DNA of 64,000 nucleotides from Sanghuangporus weigelae (lineage: Eukaryota; Basidiomycota; Agaricomycetes; Hymenochaetales; Hymenochaetaceae). Positions 32,691-46,344 of this stretch are shown here, piece after piece (position 1 is the stretch's first letter; every line of letters begins with the position of its first letter). The stretch lies in NCBI GenBank assembly GCA_033182465.1, contig CP137328.1, positions 1,488,001 through 1,552,000 on the forward strand, given 5' to 3'. Made by a program: the position numbers and the translations under genes. The notes beneath the pieces were generated by a model, which was not told the origin of the DNA, made no database searches, and worked only from the letters and a program-made list of their open reading frames with translations.

Positions 32691-34278
32691 TGATGAAACG
32701 CCGTTTGACGCTATTTCACTTTCGGTGTTCTGTCCCATGCTAGATTGAGGAGGCGAATGCGAGATGGTGTCGGAGCTCGACTTGGCTGGAAGTTGCATTG
32801 AGAGTACGTAGATCCTGTAGTACACTTCACTTTATATCACTGAGATGATGCCGTATGTCTTGCACAAGGCGAATGTATTAAATTCGCGAGGCCACCGCGA
32901 AGAAGACACGTGTTGTAGTGCGTGCATTCGATTCTAGAAGCATCGTGTTCGAAGCGAAATCTAATCTTATCTAAAAATACATCAGTTCTAGCGATACAAA
33001 AGCCTCAATGCTCCGTGTCTGTTGGTTCCTCAGATTCGAGCACCGGGTGGCGACGTCGCCATTCATTAAGACCAGTCTCAAAAAGCTTTTCATCGAGCCC
33101 ATGAGGCACCAGAATAAACGTAACTCCTATGAAGCATTCAGCCATCCAAGATATGATTCAACAGCGGATAATGACGCACCTAGCTTCTCGACCTCCTTGT
33201 TTCGATGTTCATCATCAAAGAACAGCTTTTTGAGATTCATGAACATTCTCATCATTGTGCAGACAGGAGTAATGGAGTAAACGGACCATTTGGGAATATG
33301 GTATCTTCGTTTTCTTGTGTAATTCTCTAAAATGTGATATCTTGGAACCTAAGGGTAAGTGCGTCAGTCAATTGCATTGGGATATGGATCCAGGAAAATC
33401 CGCTTACCTGGGTATATTTCTAATTCATCAAAGTATTCTATAGCGGGTTTAGGAGCCTCACCAGGCTCCGCCTTAGAAGGTAGAACAAGCAGTAGATTTA
33501 GCGCTTCTCTCGCTCTATGAGTATACGCTAGGTGACTAATTCAAGAGAGATCCGTGTCACTTCAAGCTTACAATTTTGGAGCACATGTTCTCGAACATGC
33601 TGCTATCTTTACACCTGAAAACCTGAGTCTATGCAGCACGGATGGCACTTCGGGATAGAATTTGATGGGCTGGCCATATCTTTTGGATGACGTTCGTTAC
33701 CAAAGGATCAAGCGAGATACATACTGGTCAACGCACCTATCCAAGACTTCGTTTGTTTTATTTCCTTCCCGCCGTAACGGACCTATTCATTGCATGAGAC
33801 GAGATTCAGAACGAAATAGGAAAGAAAACACGCCGTCTACATGTGTATCAATCCAGAGATCCCATAGGGTATAGCTACACGCAAGAAGTCAGTCGTCAGT
33901 CGAAACATGTTCAACGATCACGAGACAACATACTCAAGATCAAACGCGACTAGCTGTGGGTATGTGTTCGCCATACTTATAAGTTGTCTATAGATCTAGA
34001 GTTCGTAAGTGTAAGTAAGTTTGAAGTAGTAAAACTGGATGACGTGTTGAAGGTTTGAAGTTCGAGTTTAACTCGTGGGACTTGTACTCCAGATGGAGAT
34101 GGTCACGTGCGCGGCTGTGAGCGCGTCTCGGCAACTTCTCGCGTCAGACAACATGACAAGCCTCCACGTTCTGCTACTATAACTGTTGGACCGCAGCCGC
34201 CTAGCGCCTGCAATGCTTCAGTACCAAGCGACACGATAGCAAGTTATTTCTTGGACCTCACCTTAGTGTTACTTTACA
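32691..34278. other. intergenic, no gene seen
   Basis: 1.6 kb upstream of both lectin E and MON2, which are divergent. Only short, unsupported frames. AT-rich patches at 33880-34020. Confidence 0.4.
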
Positions 34279-37200
34279 ATGAGCTCGATAGCTTTTCTTG
34301 TGACGGAACTCCAAGTATGTGCCATGTAATTAGGTGCATAGTCAGACTTTTTGACGTTCCTCTTCTCCAAGTCGCTTTCAAGCGAGACTCGTAGGAAGCA
34401 CTCGGATGTACGGGATGTAAGTCGCTAAGCATTTGTGTGAACGTTTCGTGGCCAGTATCAAGACGAATGCGCGCACGCACCTCGTCTGAGTCATGCGCAG
34501 TCGCACCGCAACTTATTTTGGCCTGTTGTCTATGCACTTGCAACCTGTTGCTCAATTTCTTCTATAGGCTGCCGAGAAAGCCATATTCATTCTCCGAAAC
34601 CTACCAGATCAGTCGACAAGCGGATTATCCGAAGGTAAGTTCATTCATTCATTCGCTTCTTGAAATGTAAACTCATGTTCGCCAGATGGGGCTCAAGCGG
34701 AAGAGCTTCTTCGTCCAATTTTCATGGGCTGCGCAACAAAGAATACCAAAGTAATAGCTATCTCGATGGGAGCGCTGCAGCGGCTCATTGCGCTGCATGC
34801 GGTTCCTCAGGCAGCTGTGCCGACTATAATCAATACCATGGATGAATGCATGAGTCAAGGGGTTGATATACAACTGCGAATACTTCAGACTCTCCTTTCT
34901 CTTATCACGAACTTTCCGACTATCCATGGGCAACTACTAGGTGATGTGAGTCATAGTCTGCATTATGCTCACGCGGCTGTGTATTCTTACCTCATTTATC
35001 TAGGCGCTTCTCTTGTGCTTCAGAATGCAGGAATCTCGTATTGCAGTGGTCTCATCAACTGCGGCTGCAACTCTTAGACAGCTCGTAATGTTCATCATCG
35101 ACAATGTCGTGGATGAAGATCGTAGAGATAACCTTACCCCTAGTCAACTGACGGAGACTGTCCTCCCAGACGGAACTCATAAAGCTCTTGGTCCGTCCGC
35201 TTTGGATGCGTATTCCATTGTTGAAGATCTCTGTTTACTTGCCAACTCTGAGAAACCACATTTCCTGAGGCTCGGTGCATTACCGAAGACGTTTGCTCTC
35301 GAGCTGATCGAAAGTGTGCTGACAAATTACCACGATCTTTTCCGACGGCACAACGAGCTGCTCGTCCTCCTTCAACACCACTTGTGTCCTCTTCTCCTAA
35401 AGTTGATGTCCGATAGACCATTGTTCCCTCTGACTTTACGTGCCACGCGAGTCGTCTTCATTCTCTTGAAGCAGTTCTCGACGGAGTTTATAACTGAATC
35501 AGAAGTATTCCTGTCATTGCTTATCAAAATAATTGGCGGCGAGTCAGAATCCGGCTCATCCGAAGGATCTTCTCGACCGCTTTGGATGCGAGTACTAGCT
35601 ATGGAGATTATCAGAGGGTAACTCTAATCCTGGGTCTGTCACAATGTTATGCTAATATTCCTGTCTGCAGCCTCTGTAACGATGCGGAACTCATGCGTCA
35701 CGTGTGGGAACGTTACGACTCTCAGAAGGATGGCACAAAGCTATTCGGTTCTCTTATATCAGTGCTCAAGAGACTCGTTACCGAGAGGCCTGCGTTATTA
35801 GGTGTCTCCACGCAGATGTTTGGCATAGGCGTATCTTCTCATCATGCAGACCAAAGTACTCCTACGGGAGGTGGAGGATATGGGTTTGATGTTGCTACAG
35901 TTGCGGGTATCGTGGCAAATGCTGCAACCACCGTCGTCGGAAAGATGGGAGGAGACCATGGATTAGACATAATCAACTCGTCAATGAAATTACAGTGGTA
36001 AGTTACATGCCACTTCGGCCCGCTTGTCTTTCTAAAAACGAATCTTCTAGTATTGATCAGCTGGATAAAGCTGACGCGCCTCCCATACCAGATTCATACC
36101 TCTATCTACTGGGACTACAATGCCTAGTTTCAATTTCCGAAGGCTTTGCTTCTTTGACGTTGCCGTTATTCAACTCTATTGTTGTTCAACGCTCGAGGGC
36201 TGCTGGGGAGCTCACGATTAAGGCACCACCCGCTCTTGATGTCCTTGCACTTTCCGAGGAGCAGCCATCAACGCGAGTCCTGCGTTCCGTGCATGGGATG
36301 GTAGACAATGGTTGGCCAGGAATGCTAGCAGCCCTGTCCTTCCTGATGGCGACCAATCTCTCCGATGAGCTCTTCGGAGATGTTCTGCAGAGCTATCAGA
36401 ATCTCGCGAACGTGGCCGGTATGCTCGGACTCAGGACGCCGCGGGACGCCTTTCTCAGCAGCCTTGCCAAGTTCGCGATTCCTTCCAGGGTAGTTTCCAG
36501 CCTTGAAGCATACATAGAGCCTCCTACTCCCCGCTCGTCAAGTGCGCTTCAGGAAGGTTTTAGCTCGTTATCGGGCGGAACGCCGCAACCTCCTGGTCTT
36601 TCGGAACGTAATATGGCGTGCTTGAAAGTCCTCATCGCCAGCGCACTTTTCCTAGCGGGGAGCCTCGGAGCCTCGTGGTACAACATATTCGAGACATTAC
36701 AAAATGCGGAATACGTTCTCACTGCGAAGGGACAGAAACAGATACCAGCGAAGAGGACAAGCGCGAGTCCAAGTGCAGGTGCCGCTGGTAGATCTGCTTC
36801 GTCGTCGACTCCGAACCCTACAGCTAGCACTGTTTCTTCTCGCCATATCCTTCTTTCTGACTTGGATAGCGAGGGTATTCAGCGAGCAATGCAGCGACTG
36901 TTCGATAGCACGAAGAATTTGGCGGACTCGGCTTTCCACGACTTCGTATCGGCTCTATGCAAACTCAGCGCAGAGATGATAGAGATGCAGTCAGACGCGG
37001 GTGTACCAGTGGTCGAAATCGGATCTGTCGAGAGCGTCCAGACTCTTTCGGCATCTGCTTCCACCGAAAGTGCTCATCGGAGACGCGTCAGCGGTATTCA
37101 TCTTCCTCGTACCCTGGTATATCCATATCTTCATTCCTTTAAGTGTCTCCCTAGCTAACATCCACGTAGCGAACAGGCGACTTCAGCATAAACAAACTCG

Positions 37201-40200
37201 GATCGATCTCGCGGCTGAATATTGTGCGATTCACATCCCGATCACCGGACATAGTCTGGACAGTGGTCGTGAACCATTTAATTGCTATTCTCAGAAACAG
37301 AGTCGCTCCTCATCCAATCCGTCTACAGGCCGCACGCACGTTAGACGATGTTCTGCTCATTGTGCCGCGTAACATCGGCTCATCAGAAGAACGAAAGAAG
37401 TCAGTTCAGCGTCTTATGCTTGAAGCGTTGGCAGAACAAGTTTCGCCTGACCCGATAATTGGGAACAACACAACGGTGGTAGAGATCCGGAAGATGGGCC
37501 TTGAAACACTTCACCAAATCTTGCAGTTCGCTGGACATACTTTGGTGGTGGGCTGGGAGATCATCTTCGAAATGTTGGGCAGCGCATGCGAACCGACGCC
37601 GATGTCTACACTGGCAAGCATTCCCGAAAGCACTGCGACTTCTCCAACCGCTTCACCACAACCCTCAAAACCATCGCCTCTCCAGTATTCTGCAGCTCCG
37701 GACAGAGGATGCGCAGTTCTCGTAAGGATCGCTTTTCAGTCTCTTACGCTGGTCTGCGATTCGCTTTCCGCTCTTTCTCCAGAACATCTCAGGTTGTGCA
37801 TAAGCACAATTGGTCGTTTCGGCCGACAGGCGGATACCAATATCTCTTTGACCGCTGCCGGGAGTCTATTATGGGGAGTATCAGACTCCATCCAGACGAG
37901 AAGGAAGAATTCGGAGCACGAGGAGGAATACAATGCGCTTTGGATGCTTCTTCTTTTGGAGATGTTGGGACTGTGCACAGACCCTCGTTCGGAAGTGCGA
38001 GTTGGCGCTATTCAGACTCTTTTCAGAACGTTACAGCTTTATGGCGCTTCACTGAGCCTAGAAACCTGGGATGAGATTCTCTGGAAAGTCGCATTCCCTC
38101 TATTGGATTCGCTCACCGACGCAATGAAGCAGGTTGACACTCCGGTATTACCTTCGTCTGCATCAGGTCCTGTCCCTGTTTCGGACACCGCGCAGGCTTG
38201 GGATGAAAGCAAAACCCTCGCGCTGCAGTCATTGGGATCAATCTTCAACGATTTCTTGGTCGTCAAGTTCATACATTTGGGCTCATTCGAGCGTCTTTGG
38301 GACACGTTCGTCACGCAAATACAGACGTCGTTCATGTTTGACTCCGCACCGAGCTGTACAGCTTCGCTTCGATGCTTGGAGAAGGCTACAAAAGCAGCTA
38401 TCTCATCCTTTTCGGACACCATAGAAAGAGTTAAGGTTGTCTGGCAGCGCGTATGGACGGCATGCGATAATATGGGTCAGCTTGTCTTGCGTCGCACTCG
38501 ACCACCTCATAACATGAGCTTCGTCGGTTCGCCTCCATTTCATCAAGATAGTCTACTCGCTTTCGTAGACGTTATAAGGGTCACTCGTAGCCTGTGTAGA
38601 GAGAAGGAGGGCCGTGAATGGGACATCGATCAGCTGATACGGTTGATGGCAATCTTGAAAGGTAATAACGGCTCTGATAATATCCCATTTCAAACCTGCT
38701 GATGGTTTGCTCGCAGGTGTACTGACGTATCCTGACTCGCCAAGCTATCGACCAGACATTGATGATTTAACCCCGGTACAGGTACGTATTTGTCTCATGC
38801 GGCTGTGTCGCGCTTCTCATTCTCTCCATAGGCCGCCGTAGTTGAGACGATCAATGACATCGACCTATCAGTTCCTGGTGCAGCCTCGCTAGTCTTGCGA
38901 GATCTTTCAGAGCTCTTGACGTTGCCATATCTCGGAGCATTTGACGTCCAGGATGCGAATTATGATCCTTCGCGTCCGATCAAAGACTCCCGAAGGTCAA
39001 ATCGCGTGACGTACATTGCTCTGACGAAAAAAGTAATGCCTACGCTTCGTGATACCTTCCTTCGCTTCAAAGATGCGGATATAATCTATATCGATGGGAT
39101 TTTGGAGGCCATATCCTCTGTCCGTATCGCTCATATCTGTTCATCCAGGCTCACCATGAATTGACAAATAATACAGGCATATGCAGTACCCATCAAACTA
39201 AAGTACGAATGCCCCGCTCCGTCAAAGTTCGGCAACGATCTTCCGCTGTGGAAGTCCGCCACCAGTGCTTTCCTGCTGATTGTCAGAGAGACCACGCAGA
39301 GATTGAGGACAGCTGGGACAGGTCAGTCATCCGATATCTAGGACTCGCGTCTAGCTGAGTTTCGGTAGAAATTCCCGATGAACGGATTGAGAGCATATGG
39401 CGGCAGATTATTGATGCTTTCAGAGGTGGCATTCTTGCAGACTGGTACGTGAACGACTCCAGAAATCATAGTCATATCAAAAATTAATTCTCTTTCTCCA
39501 GCCACAGCCTGGATAGCTTGTCCTTGGAAGAACAAGAAGCTGAAGAAACATTTGATATTTCTTTGATTGCTGCGCTCGAGACAGATGTTGTGCCTTACGT
39601 CGGTGATGCCCGGGTCCCGGACAATGTTATCGTCCAGCTTGCGAAGATGCTTCTTCAAGGAAGTCTTGTGCATGTTACTGAAGATACTTCACTACATGAG
39701 CATCATTCTACGCCCCGTTCGGCTTCTGTGTCAGACCAATCGGCATCTCCCACGGCGGTAGAGTATGCAGGGTTTACAGTGTCCCCCCCTATTACGTCCC
39801 GAGAACGGTTCTCATATTGGTGCTTGGATTTATTGTTTCTGATTTGTTCGGACGTAGTGAAAGGTGCGCGCACCATCTTTTATGTCTCGACTGATTTCTT
39901 ATACGATAATAGATGAAGAGCCTTTGAGACGCCGTATCGCTGCTTTGAGCCTCCCAACGTTACTTCAGCGCTGTAGCTCCACCCTCTTGTCTTATCTAGC
40001 AGACGAAAAGCTCCGTGGACATTATCCATTTCCGAGGTATGATTTCTTCATAGTGATATGCAACAGGACTTATTATAGTACAGAGCGCGTGAAGAAGACT
40101 TAGTTTACATCCTTAAGAAATTATTGTCGCTCCGGCTTTGGCCTGGTTCTCTTTGGGCAGCCCTTTCATCGTCTCCGTCCACGTTTTGTTCTGAGCAACC

Positions 40201-40581
40201 AGGTATGTATTGACTCCGTGAATTCCCGAATCATGTGCATTGCTGATGTTCCTACGATAAGCTGTCGAAGCCAGCTTATCGCCGCCTCAACTATTTGCGG
40301 AAGCTACAAAGAGGTCAACCATTGCTCACCTTTTCCAGCTATACACGCCGATATGTCAGATCGCCGCTCTCTCACGGAATCCTCCAGTAGCTTGGGCGCC
40401 GGTGCTCCTCTACGGTGCCTCACCGAAGGATGATTTTTCGCCTCCAGCTTCCGATTTCAAGTCAGGAAGGACATCCTTCGTCGTTGCTAACGCGACGTCT
40501 GGAAATGCGGAGGAGCTTGATGGAAGAACGTTGGCTTCGGCATGTCTTGCGGAGATTGGTAAGGAGATGGGAGTTTCTTAG
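34279..40581 (+). CDS. MON2: MON2 Golgi/endosome trafficking scaffold
   Basis: Large HEAT-repeat protein related to BIG/GBF Arf-GEFs but lacking the Sec7 domain; works with Dop1 and the flippase Neo1 at Golgi and endosomes. Sixteen exons: 34279-34314, 34372-34416, 34568-34634, 34686-34945, 35004-35617, 35671-35997, 36051-37116, 37170-38661, 38717-38781, 38832-39119, 39177-39321, 39369-39444, 39502-39863, 39913-40036, 40084-40202 and 40262-40581, giving 1801 residues. The N-terminus (SSIAFLVTELQSLSSETRRKH, LLRPIFMGCATKN, RIAVVSSTAAATLRQLV) is the DCB region. DGILEAI and YAVPIKLKYECPAPSKFG lie in the C-terminal third, and ACLAEIGKEMGVS closes it. Every junction keeps phase. Intron 2 (151 nt) is longer than usual. 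Confidence 0.94.
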
Positions 40582-41519
40582 GCATTTCTTCTCTTTCTTT
40601 GTTTTCTGTATTTATCGCATTCATGATTCTGGTACATTGAGGTTCCTCAATTCAGATTTCGAATTTTACTGCTGATAGATGTGTTTCTATGGATCGTGCA
40701 AGGCTTTGCAAGGAAATCGGGTGGATCTTTCAGCGGTATCCTTATCGATTGGTGCATCGGGCGAATGTTGAGATGTCATGGGATCAAGAAAAGGGGTTGT
40801 TTGAGAGTCAAAGGTTGATTCACAGATTCTCGAAATGGATACGTGATGACGTGGCTCCTGCTCCGCTCGCCACAAATCCGGTGCGACCTTTTGCTCAAGC
40901 CTTTCATATCGCTCTTTAGAAGCCAAGCCAGACCTATCTGATGCTACATAACGACATCCCCCGCCTTGATGCGCTTCTGGTATGGACCGCCTTAACTGGA
41001 TCTGATTATCATTCGGTCCATCACACGCACTTCGCTACGGAAGCAAAATATTTATTTGATGTTCATTGATAGCGGTGATGCAAGTAATACTACAAAAATC
41101 CTGCTGACCATTTGCCGCATGTCTGCCAACAAGGCGTGTATCCGGATGGCTCAGCCGAGGCACACCTGACTTGAACGAGGATTCGGATCTCTGGCAAAAA
41201 CAACCTGCGCGGCCATCATTTTTTTCGCATGTTGTGCGTTTAGCGGATTTAGGCTCCACGTCCCTTTGACTCATCCCACATTCCACTGTGAATGTGGCTG
41301 TCTGCATTGTTGGCTGTGGCCATTGCCTTGTGATGCTCAGCGAATTAAAGCAGCTTAGGAAATCCACTCGACGCACGCTTAGAATTGTGGCTGGCCTAAC
41401 GACTAATCGCTTGCATAAAGCCGACGGTTGACGTCTTCTTCTCGTCTTTCTCGACTGTGTACTTCCCAGTCTCTACGACGACTTAGTTGTGTGTAAAGCC
41501 AGTGCCGTGTGCCTCGTGC
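40582..41519. other. intergenic, no gene seen
   Basis: 938 bp between MON2 and the next gene. Overlapping frames on both strands at 40687-40926 are unsupported. Confidence 0.4.
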
Positions 41520-42194
41520 ATGTCTGAACAATCCATCGAGGATTCTCACATTGCCGGTGTCGAAATCGCTAATAGCGCTCCCGACTCAGCTCCAACGGCC
41601 GAATGCTCTGCTGGATCCAGTTCCGCAACGATGCATAAATTGCAAGCGCCCGTCGCCGTGGCTTTCAAGCCCAGCACGCTTTACGCCGTCCTTCTCCAGG
41701 GCTCCGACAGCGGCTCCTCTTGGCATTGGGTACTCTTCCTCCCGTTCGACTGTTCGCCTTCGGAAACGAATTTCAATGCATCGACTCCGACTTCATTGAG
41801 CGGGACTGTGTGGCATGTTACAAACGCGAATCCACGCGGGCGGTGGGTATACGAAGAGCTCACTCCAGATGCGATCGGATTATCCTCACGTCTCATCCTC
41901 GCCGCGCGCCTCGCCGATCTCTCATCTCTCGGCTCCCCTCCGGACGTCTCCCAAGCGCTGTCCCAACTCCTCGCTTGCGTGCCCGTGCGTGCAGATGCGC
42001 ACAAGAGCGTGTTCAACTGTCTCACATGGATGCTTGACGGGATCGGTGAACTCGACGACGGCGGATTTCTTTCGTGCGTGAGCACAATGGCGCTCGAACG
42101 TGAGCTGGTTGTCGCCGCGCAGCTCGCTTCGCCTAAATACGAGCACGATGGGAGCTGTGTCCTGATCACCCCGCGAAATTGCTCGGATAACTGA
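41520..42194 (+). CDS. conserved-looking fungal protein of unknown function, 224 residues
   Basis: One exon; the ATG at 41520 was chosen because the frame upstream has none. A low-complexity N-terminus of about 45 residues leads into LYAVLLQGSDSGSSWHWVLFLP, then GTVWHVTNANPRGRWVYEE, a LAARLADLSSLG helix and FNCLTWMLDGIGEL. This order (a His-Trp strand, a HVTN strand, an Arg-Trp-Val-Tyr-Glu strand, then a Cys-containing helix) recalls a common family of uncharacterised fungal proteins of 200-230 residues. The paired His and Cys might mark a papain-like fold, but that is speculation. No signal peptide. Confidence 0.65.
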   Translation: MSEQSIEDSHIAGVEIANSAPDSAPTAECSAGSSSATMHKLQAPVAVAFKPSTLYAVLLQGSDSGSSWHWVLFLPFDCSPSETNFNASTPTSLSGTVWHVTNANPRGRWVYEELTPDAIGLSSRLILAARLADLSSLGSPPDVSQALSQLLACVPVRADAHKSVFNCLTWMLDGIGELDDGGFLSCVSTMALERELVVAAQLASPKYEHDGSCVLITPRNCSDN

Positions 42195-42771
42195 TTTTCC
42201 CGCTCTCAGCTTGCTTTGCCGCCGGCCACGCAGGAGGTGGAGTTATGTTCGTGGCTCTTGCTTTTTATCGCGCTTTCATCTCCGTCTTATCCATTCGCAT
42301 CGGAACTGATCCAACCTATCGCATTGGCCAGGATATCCGGGCATTTTTTGCATTTTATTATTTCGGATCTCTTGGTTTCTCTCCTTAATCTCGTCGTGTG
42401 ATCTAGGATTTCGAAGGGCTTTCCTGCTTGTATACAAATGCCACGATGTTTTTCGTTGATATACAAGCTCTTTCTTTCATCCCTAACAAGTCTATCAGGA
42501 AAGGTCCAGTCCTTCAACATCATCACTAGAACATATTACACACAGTTTATTCATGTAAACGAATGACGCGTATACACGACCTATCAAAATGTCCTGTCAA
42601 TAGATTACGCAACCATGAAGTAAGAAATGACGGAGGGACGAAATACGTTAACGGTTGGGAAGAATGGAAGGATGGTGGGTGGGTATCGATCCTGGAAGTG
42701 TGAATCGCATGTGTAACTTCATACCTATCTACATTATCTACATTCTACGTAACATCAGATCCCGCCAAGTA
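42195..42771. other. intergenic between convergent genes
   Basis: 577 bp of 3' sequence for the two convergent genes; nothing else seen. Confidence 0.4.
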
Positions 42772-45700
42772 TTAATACTGCCTTCGACTGTATTGCGATG
42801 AAGCAGGGTGTGGTACCTGTGGATAGGTAGCTCCCTCCGCGGTCGTCTCGTCCGATTCTCGATCATAACCACCCGCAATGCCGTTACGGGGCGCAAACGT
42901 CGTTAGACGCACATTCTCGCCACTTTGATCGAGACTCGCATCTCTTCCTCGCCCTTGTAGGCTAGGATCTGGGCTCCCTTCTATGCCAGTCCCAAGTTCG
43001 GGGTAAGCGTACCTCGTCCTTGCAGCACCGCGAGGACCAGCACCGACACCCGCCTTATTGCCCGTCATTGGTAATTCAGAAGTTGATGGTGTATACCCAT
43101 AACCGTATCCTGAGGCATCCGACATCGATGTTGGTAGTCTTTGCTGCGAATAAGAGAAAGGCTCGGTTCCTTCGACACCGAATGCTTGCGCGAGGTTCGG
43201 CTTCCCTCCCTTCGGTGTTCGCGCCCCTGGTTTGCCACGCATGTAGTTGATAAAGAACTTGAGTGATCCCCAGATCTCTGCCACGAAGTCGGCTGAAAAG
43301 AATTACAGGACGTCAGCGCCCTTGCTTCTCTGGAATGGAGCGGGTAGCAGGAGACGACTCACAGAAATTGAGACTATCCAGTAAAGGACGTCCGATACCA
43401 GTACGAATCCCTTTCTTGTAAGGCGTGGCAGGATACGCCCACATCATCGCCAGCGCGAAGAACACCATCTGCACGGTGTGCGGTCAGTACGTACATACTT
43501 TCCAGAGGAATCAGTAAACATAGACGTACTTCGATACAGATAGCCAGTGCATTGAGGCCATTGGCGATATTTGTCTCGGTCCAATACGCGGTGCCTAAGT
43601 CGTAAGCAGTTTTATTGTGACCTTCTGCAATATCCATGGACAATGTTTACTGACCTTTAATGACTCTCCCTTCCAACACTTCAAACTACACCGGAAGCAA
43701 TTATAGGGACGGATTAGCCACATTTAATGCTTAACACGAGCTGCGAAAGGCAGACGTACGACAAAACTCTGATAGAAGGTGAACATCACAATCAACTTGA
43801 TGCACATGAACTTAGCGAGCGGGCGCTGGCCTTTGAGCTCATCTTTCGTTAGGCCGTAGAATACGAATAATCCGTAAAGCGATAGCCTTGAAATTGTACA
43901 TGAGAATGCTAGGCAACACAGGAAAAGGCGAGATAAACGCCTTACGATATACTGATGAAATCCACGATAGAGAGGTAGGGATACGCATACTCAAAGTGCG
44001 TAAGCCCCTCAGACTCGCAGAGAACGTTGTACGCTTGGCAGATGATCCCCGCGATCGATACCACTATTATGTCACTATCAGAGACAAACTCAAAGGTGCC
44101 ATGAGAAAATGATGCGATAGACTTACGTGGACGGATGATGACATATTGCAACACTAGCCACTTCATCGTATACAAGAAATAAGCCTAGCAGGTCAGTCTG
44201 ATTAGTATGGTAAAAAGAAACCGGTCCTGGACAGAATGGTAAGCGGACCTTTGTGGGTCGATATCGCCAGCAACATAGCTACAAGAAAGAAGCCAGATTG
44301 AACCAGACATGACTAAACGCCGAACAGGGAGCAGACGCAACTGGAATCGGCAGCTTGTGCTTATCCTTCCTCTCCAGCGCCTTGCTTGCAGAGTGGTCCG
44401 TTGCAGTCGCAGCGACGTATTCAATAATCAGCAGCCTAAATCAGACCGTCAGCTCAACTGTCACATAAGCAAGCGGAGATGAGAGTCGAAGAAAGAACAT
44501 ACATGAACGCAGAAAGCGTTATTGCCTATTCCCGTCCGAGTCGGATATAGATGGTGAGCAACTCATTAATCTCAAGAGTCAACATTTTACGAACCTCGTA
44601 AACTAGATGAAAATAAAAATAGAAAGTCAGTCTTCTTGTCTTCTTGTTATTCATATATTCATATAAGGACTTTAAGAAAAAGGCCGGAAAGAACAGATGA
44701 GGAAGAAATGAAACGGTGGAAGTAGTTCAGGCGAACAGAACCATACGGAACTACGGAGAATACGAGAAGAAGAGAACTAATTATGAGAATACGAGAAGGG
44801 TACAAGCGAACGTGACGCGGGTGCGCGCCGCGCAGAGAAGTAGAGAAGTGCAGAAGCACGATAGACGGTAATCACGAGAAAAAGCATATTACGAAGCAGA
44901 ATCGAATGGAGATAGAGACAGAAGTAGAAGCCAATCACTCACCAACCTCGATAAGTTCATAGTACGTATAACTCCTGAAGAAGCGGTAGGAAAAGAAGGA
45001 AATGATGGCGTAAACGGGTGGCATGTACAGTATTCGTATCCTGTTAAGATGAATTGCAAGTTCAGCATCAGCATCCTATTCTTTCTTTTTGTCATGCGAA
45101 AATGAGAGAAGGTGTAAGACGGGAATAACGGGAGAAGAAGGCGAAAGCACGGGAAGGGAATGTGCTCGGGGTAAGTAGAAAGACAGAAGGGACACGGGAA
45201 AGTGGCAATCCACGCTGGCCAGTGGCCTTAGATCGCGAGACGGTGAACAGAGAAGAATGTGTTAAAAGTAAATCATACATTTGACGTTGTTCCGCAGGCA
45301 CGGTGTAATTTCTAATCAAACAAGTCCCGACGCGCGAACACGAATATCGAAGCCAATGGAGTTCGTCCGTCAAAATAGAACAGATTCACAGCAAGACAAA
45401 AGTAAGGAAGTCAGTTCATTTACAATACGAAAAGTACCATGAGAAAGAAGATACACACCGACAATGAGAAAAAACGGAAAATATGGAGATGAGAACAGTC
45501 TATATGGGGATCGGGTCAGTATGACGCACTATAGATTATGCAAGTAACCACGAATTACAAGATACAAGACAACGGGAAAAGATGAGGCAAGAAGACACTC
45601 TGCAGAAAGACAACAAAGTAAACAAGCCAGGGAAATGACAATAAATCAAGGGGATGGGTCTTGCGACCGCAACTGAAAACAGCACCCGTCTAGAAGAGCA

Positions 45701-46344
45701 AAATGCTCGCCACCTTATGAGGCATTACATCGATTTCACAGTCGATGCACTAGAGTAAATATTAGGAGATGGCTCACAAAGTTGCAAAGGGGATGAGCTC
45801 TATCCAAATCAACTTGTGCTACTTCGGAGAAGTCGAAGATTTTGGTTCCGCAACTCCAGAACCCTGCCGAGCACGGAGGACCTTGCCAAGAGTCCGTCGC
45901 AGTGCACGGACAAACTTGGGTGGTCTTGTACATGTCTCAATCTAACAAATGAGAGACGTTCATCTCTTGGCCGTCTATCTTATGGAGGCAAAGGCAATGT
46001 GGCGAAGGCCAAGAAAAGGCGACGCGCCGTACATCGTACACAAAGTGGCCACCACTCTGCACAGAGGAACGCGCGAGTTCGGCTTAGCACATAACAACTG
46101 ATTCGTCCTTCTGTGACGAAATAGTAATTCCGAGCGCAAACATCTCTTTTTGAATAGAAAGAAGAGAGAAACAGGAAAAGGAGAGGAAAGAATCGCAAAA
46201 TCGTTAACCGTAAGAACTCACCAAAACTGCACATCCTCCTGAGATTGCCCATCCAATTCTATGTGCATCCCAATGGATTCCACCAGAGCTCCAAAAGCCT
46301 TCTTGGTCCACTGCTTGGGCGTTGTCCGACGGACAGGTTACCAT
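42772..46344 (-). CDS. TMEM184/OST-alpha (DUF300) seven-helix membrane protein
   Basis: Fifteen minus-strand exons: 46344-46222, 45499-45459, 45311-45279, 45040-44943, 44602-44595, 44525-44503, 44435-44342, 44278-44249, 44184-44127, 44063-43946, 43886-43760, 43685-43655, 43594-43530, 43468-43363 and 43292-42772, giving 491 residues. Family motifs: GGIHWDAHRIGWAISGG, YTVPAEQRQ, RILYMPPVYAIISF, YTYYELIEVVYEA, CCWRYRPTKAYFLYTMKW, YGLFVFYGLTKDEL, FMCIKLIVMFTFYQSF and GTAYWTETNIANGLN. The tail is hydrophilic and Gly/Pro rich. Relatives sit in the vacuole or transport organic solutes. Exon 5 is only 8 nt and has a GTTCGT donor. The first four introns are long (722, 147, 238 and 340 nt); most of the others are 50-75 nt. 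Confidence 0.93.

Noticed and set aside
37586-38074. 162-codon ORF inside MON2 and similar long shadow frames in PMS1 and the amidase
   Set aside because: They lie in alternative frames of well supported exons.
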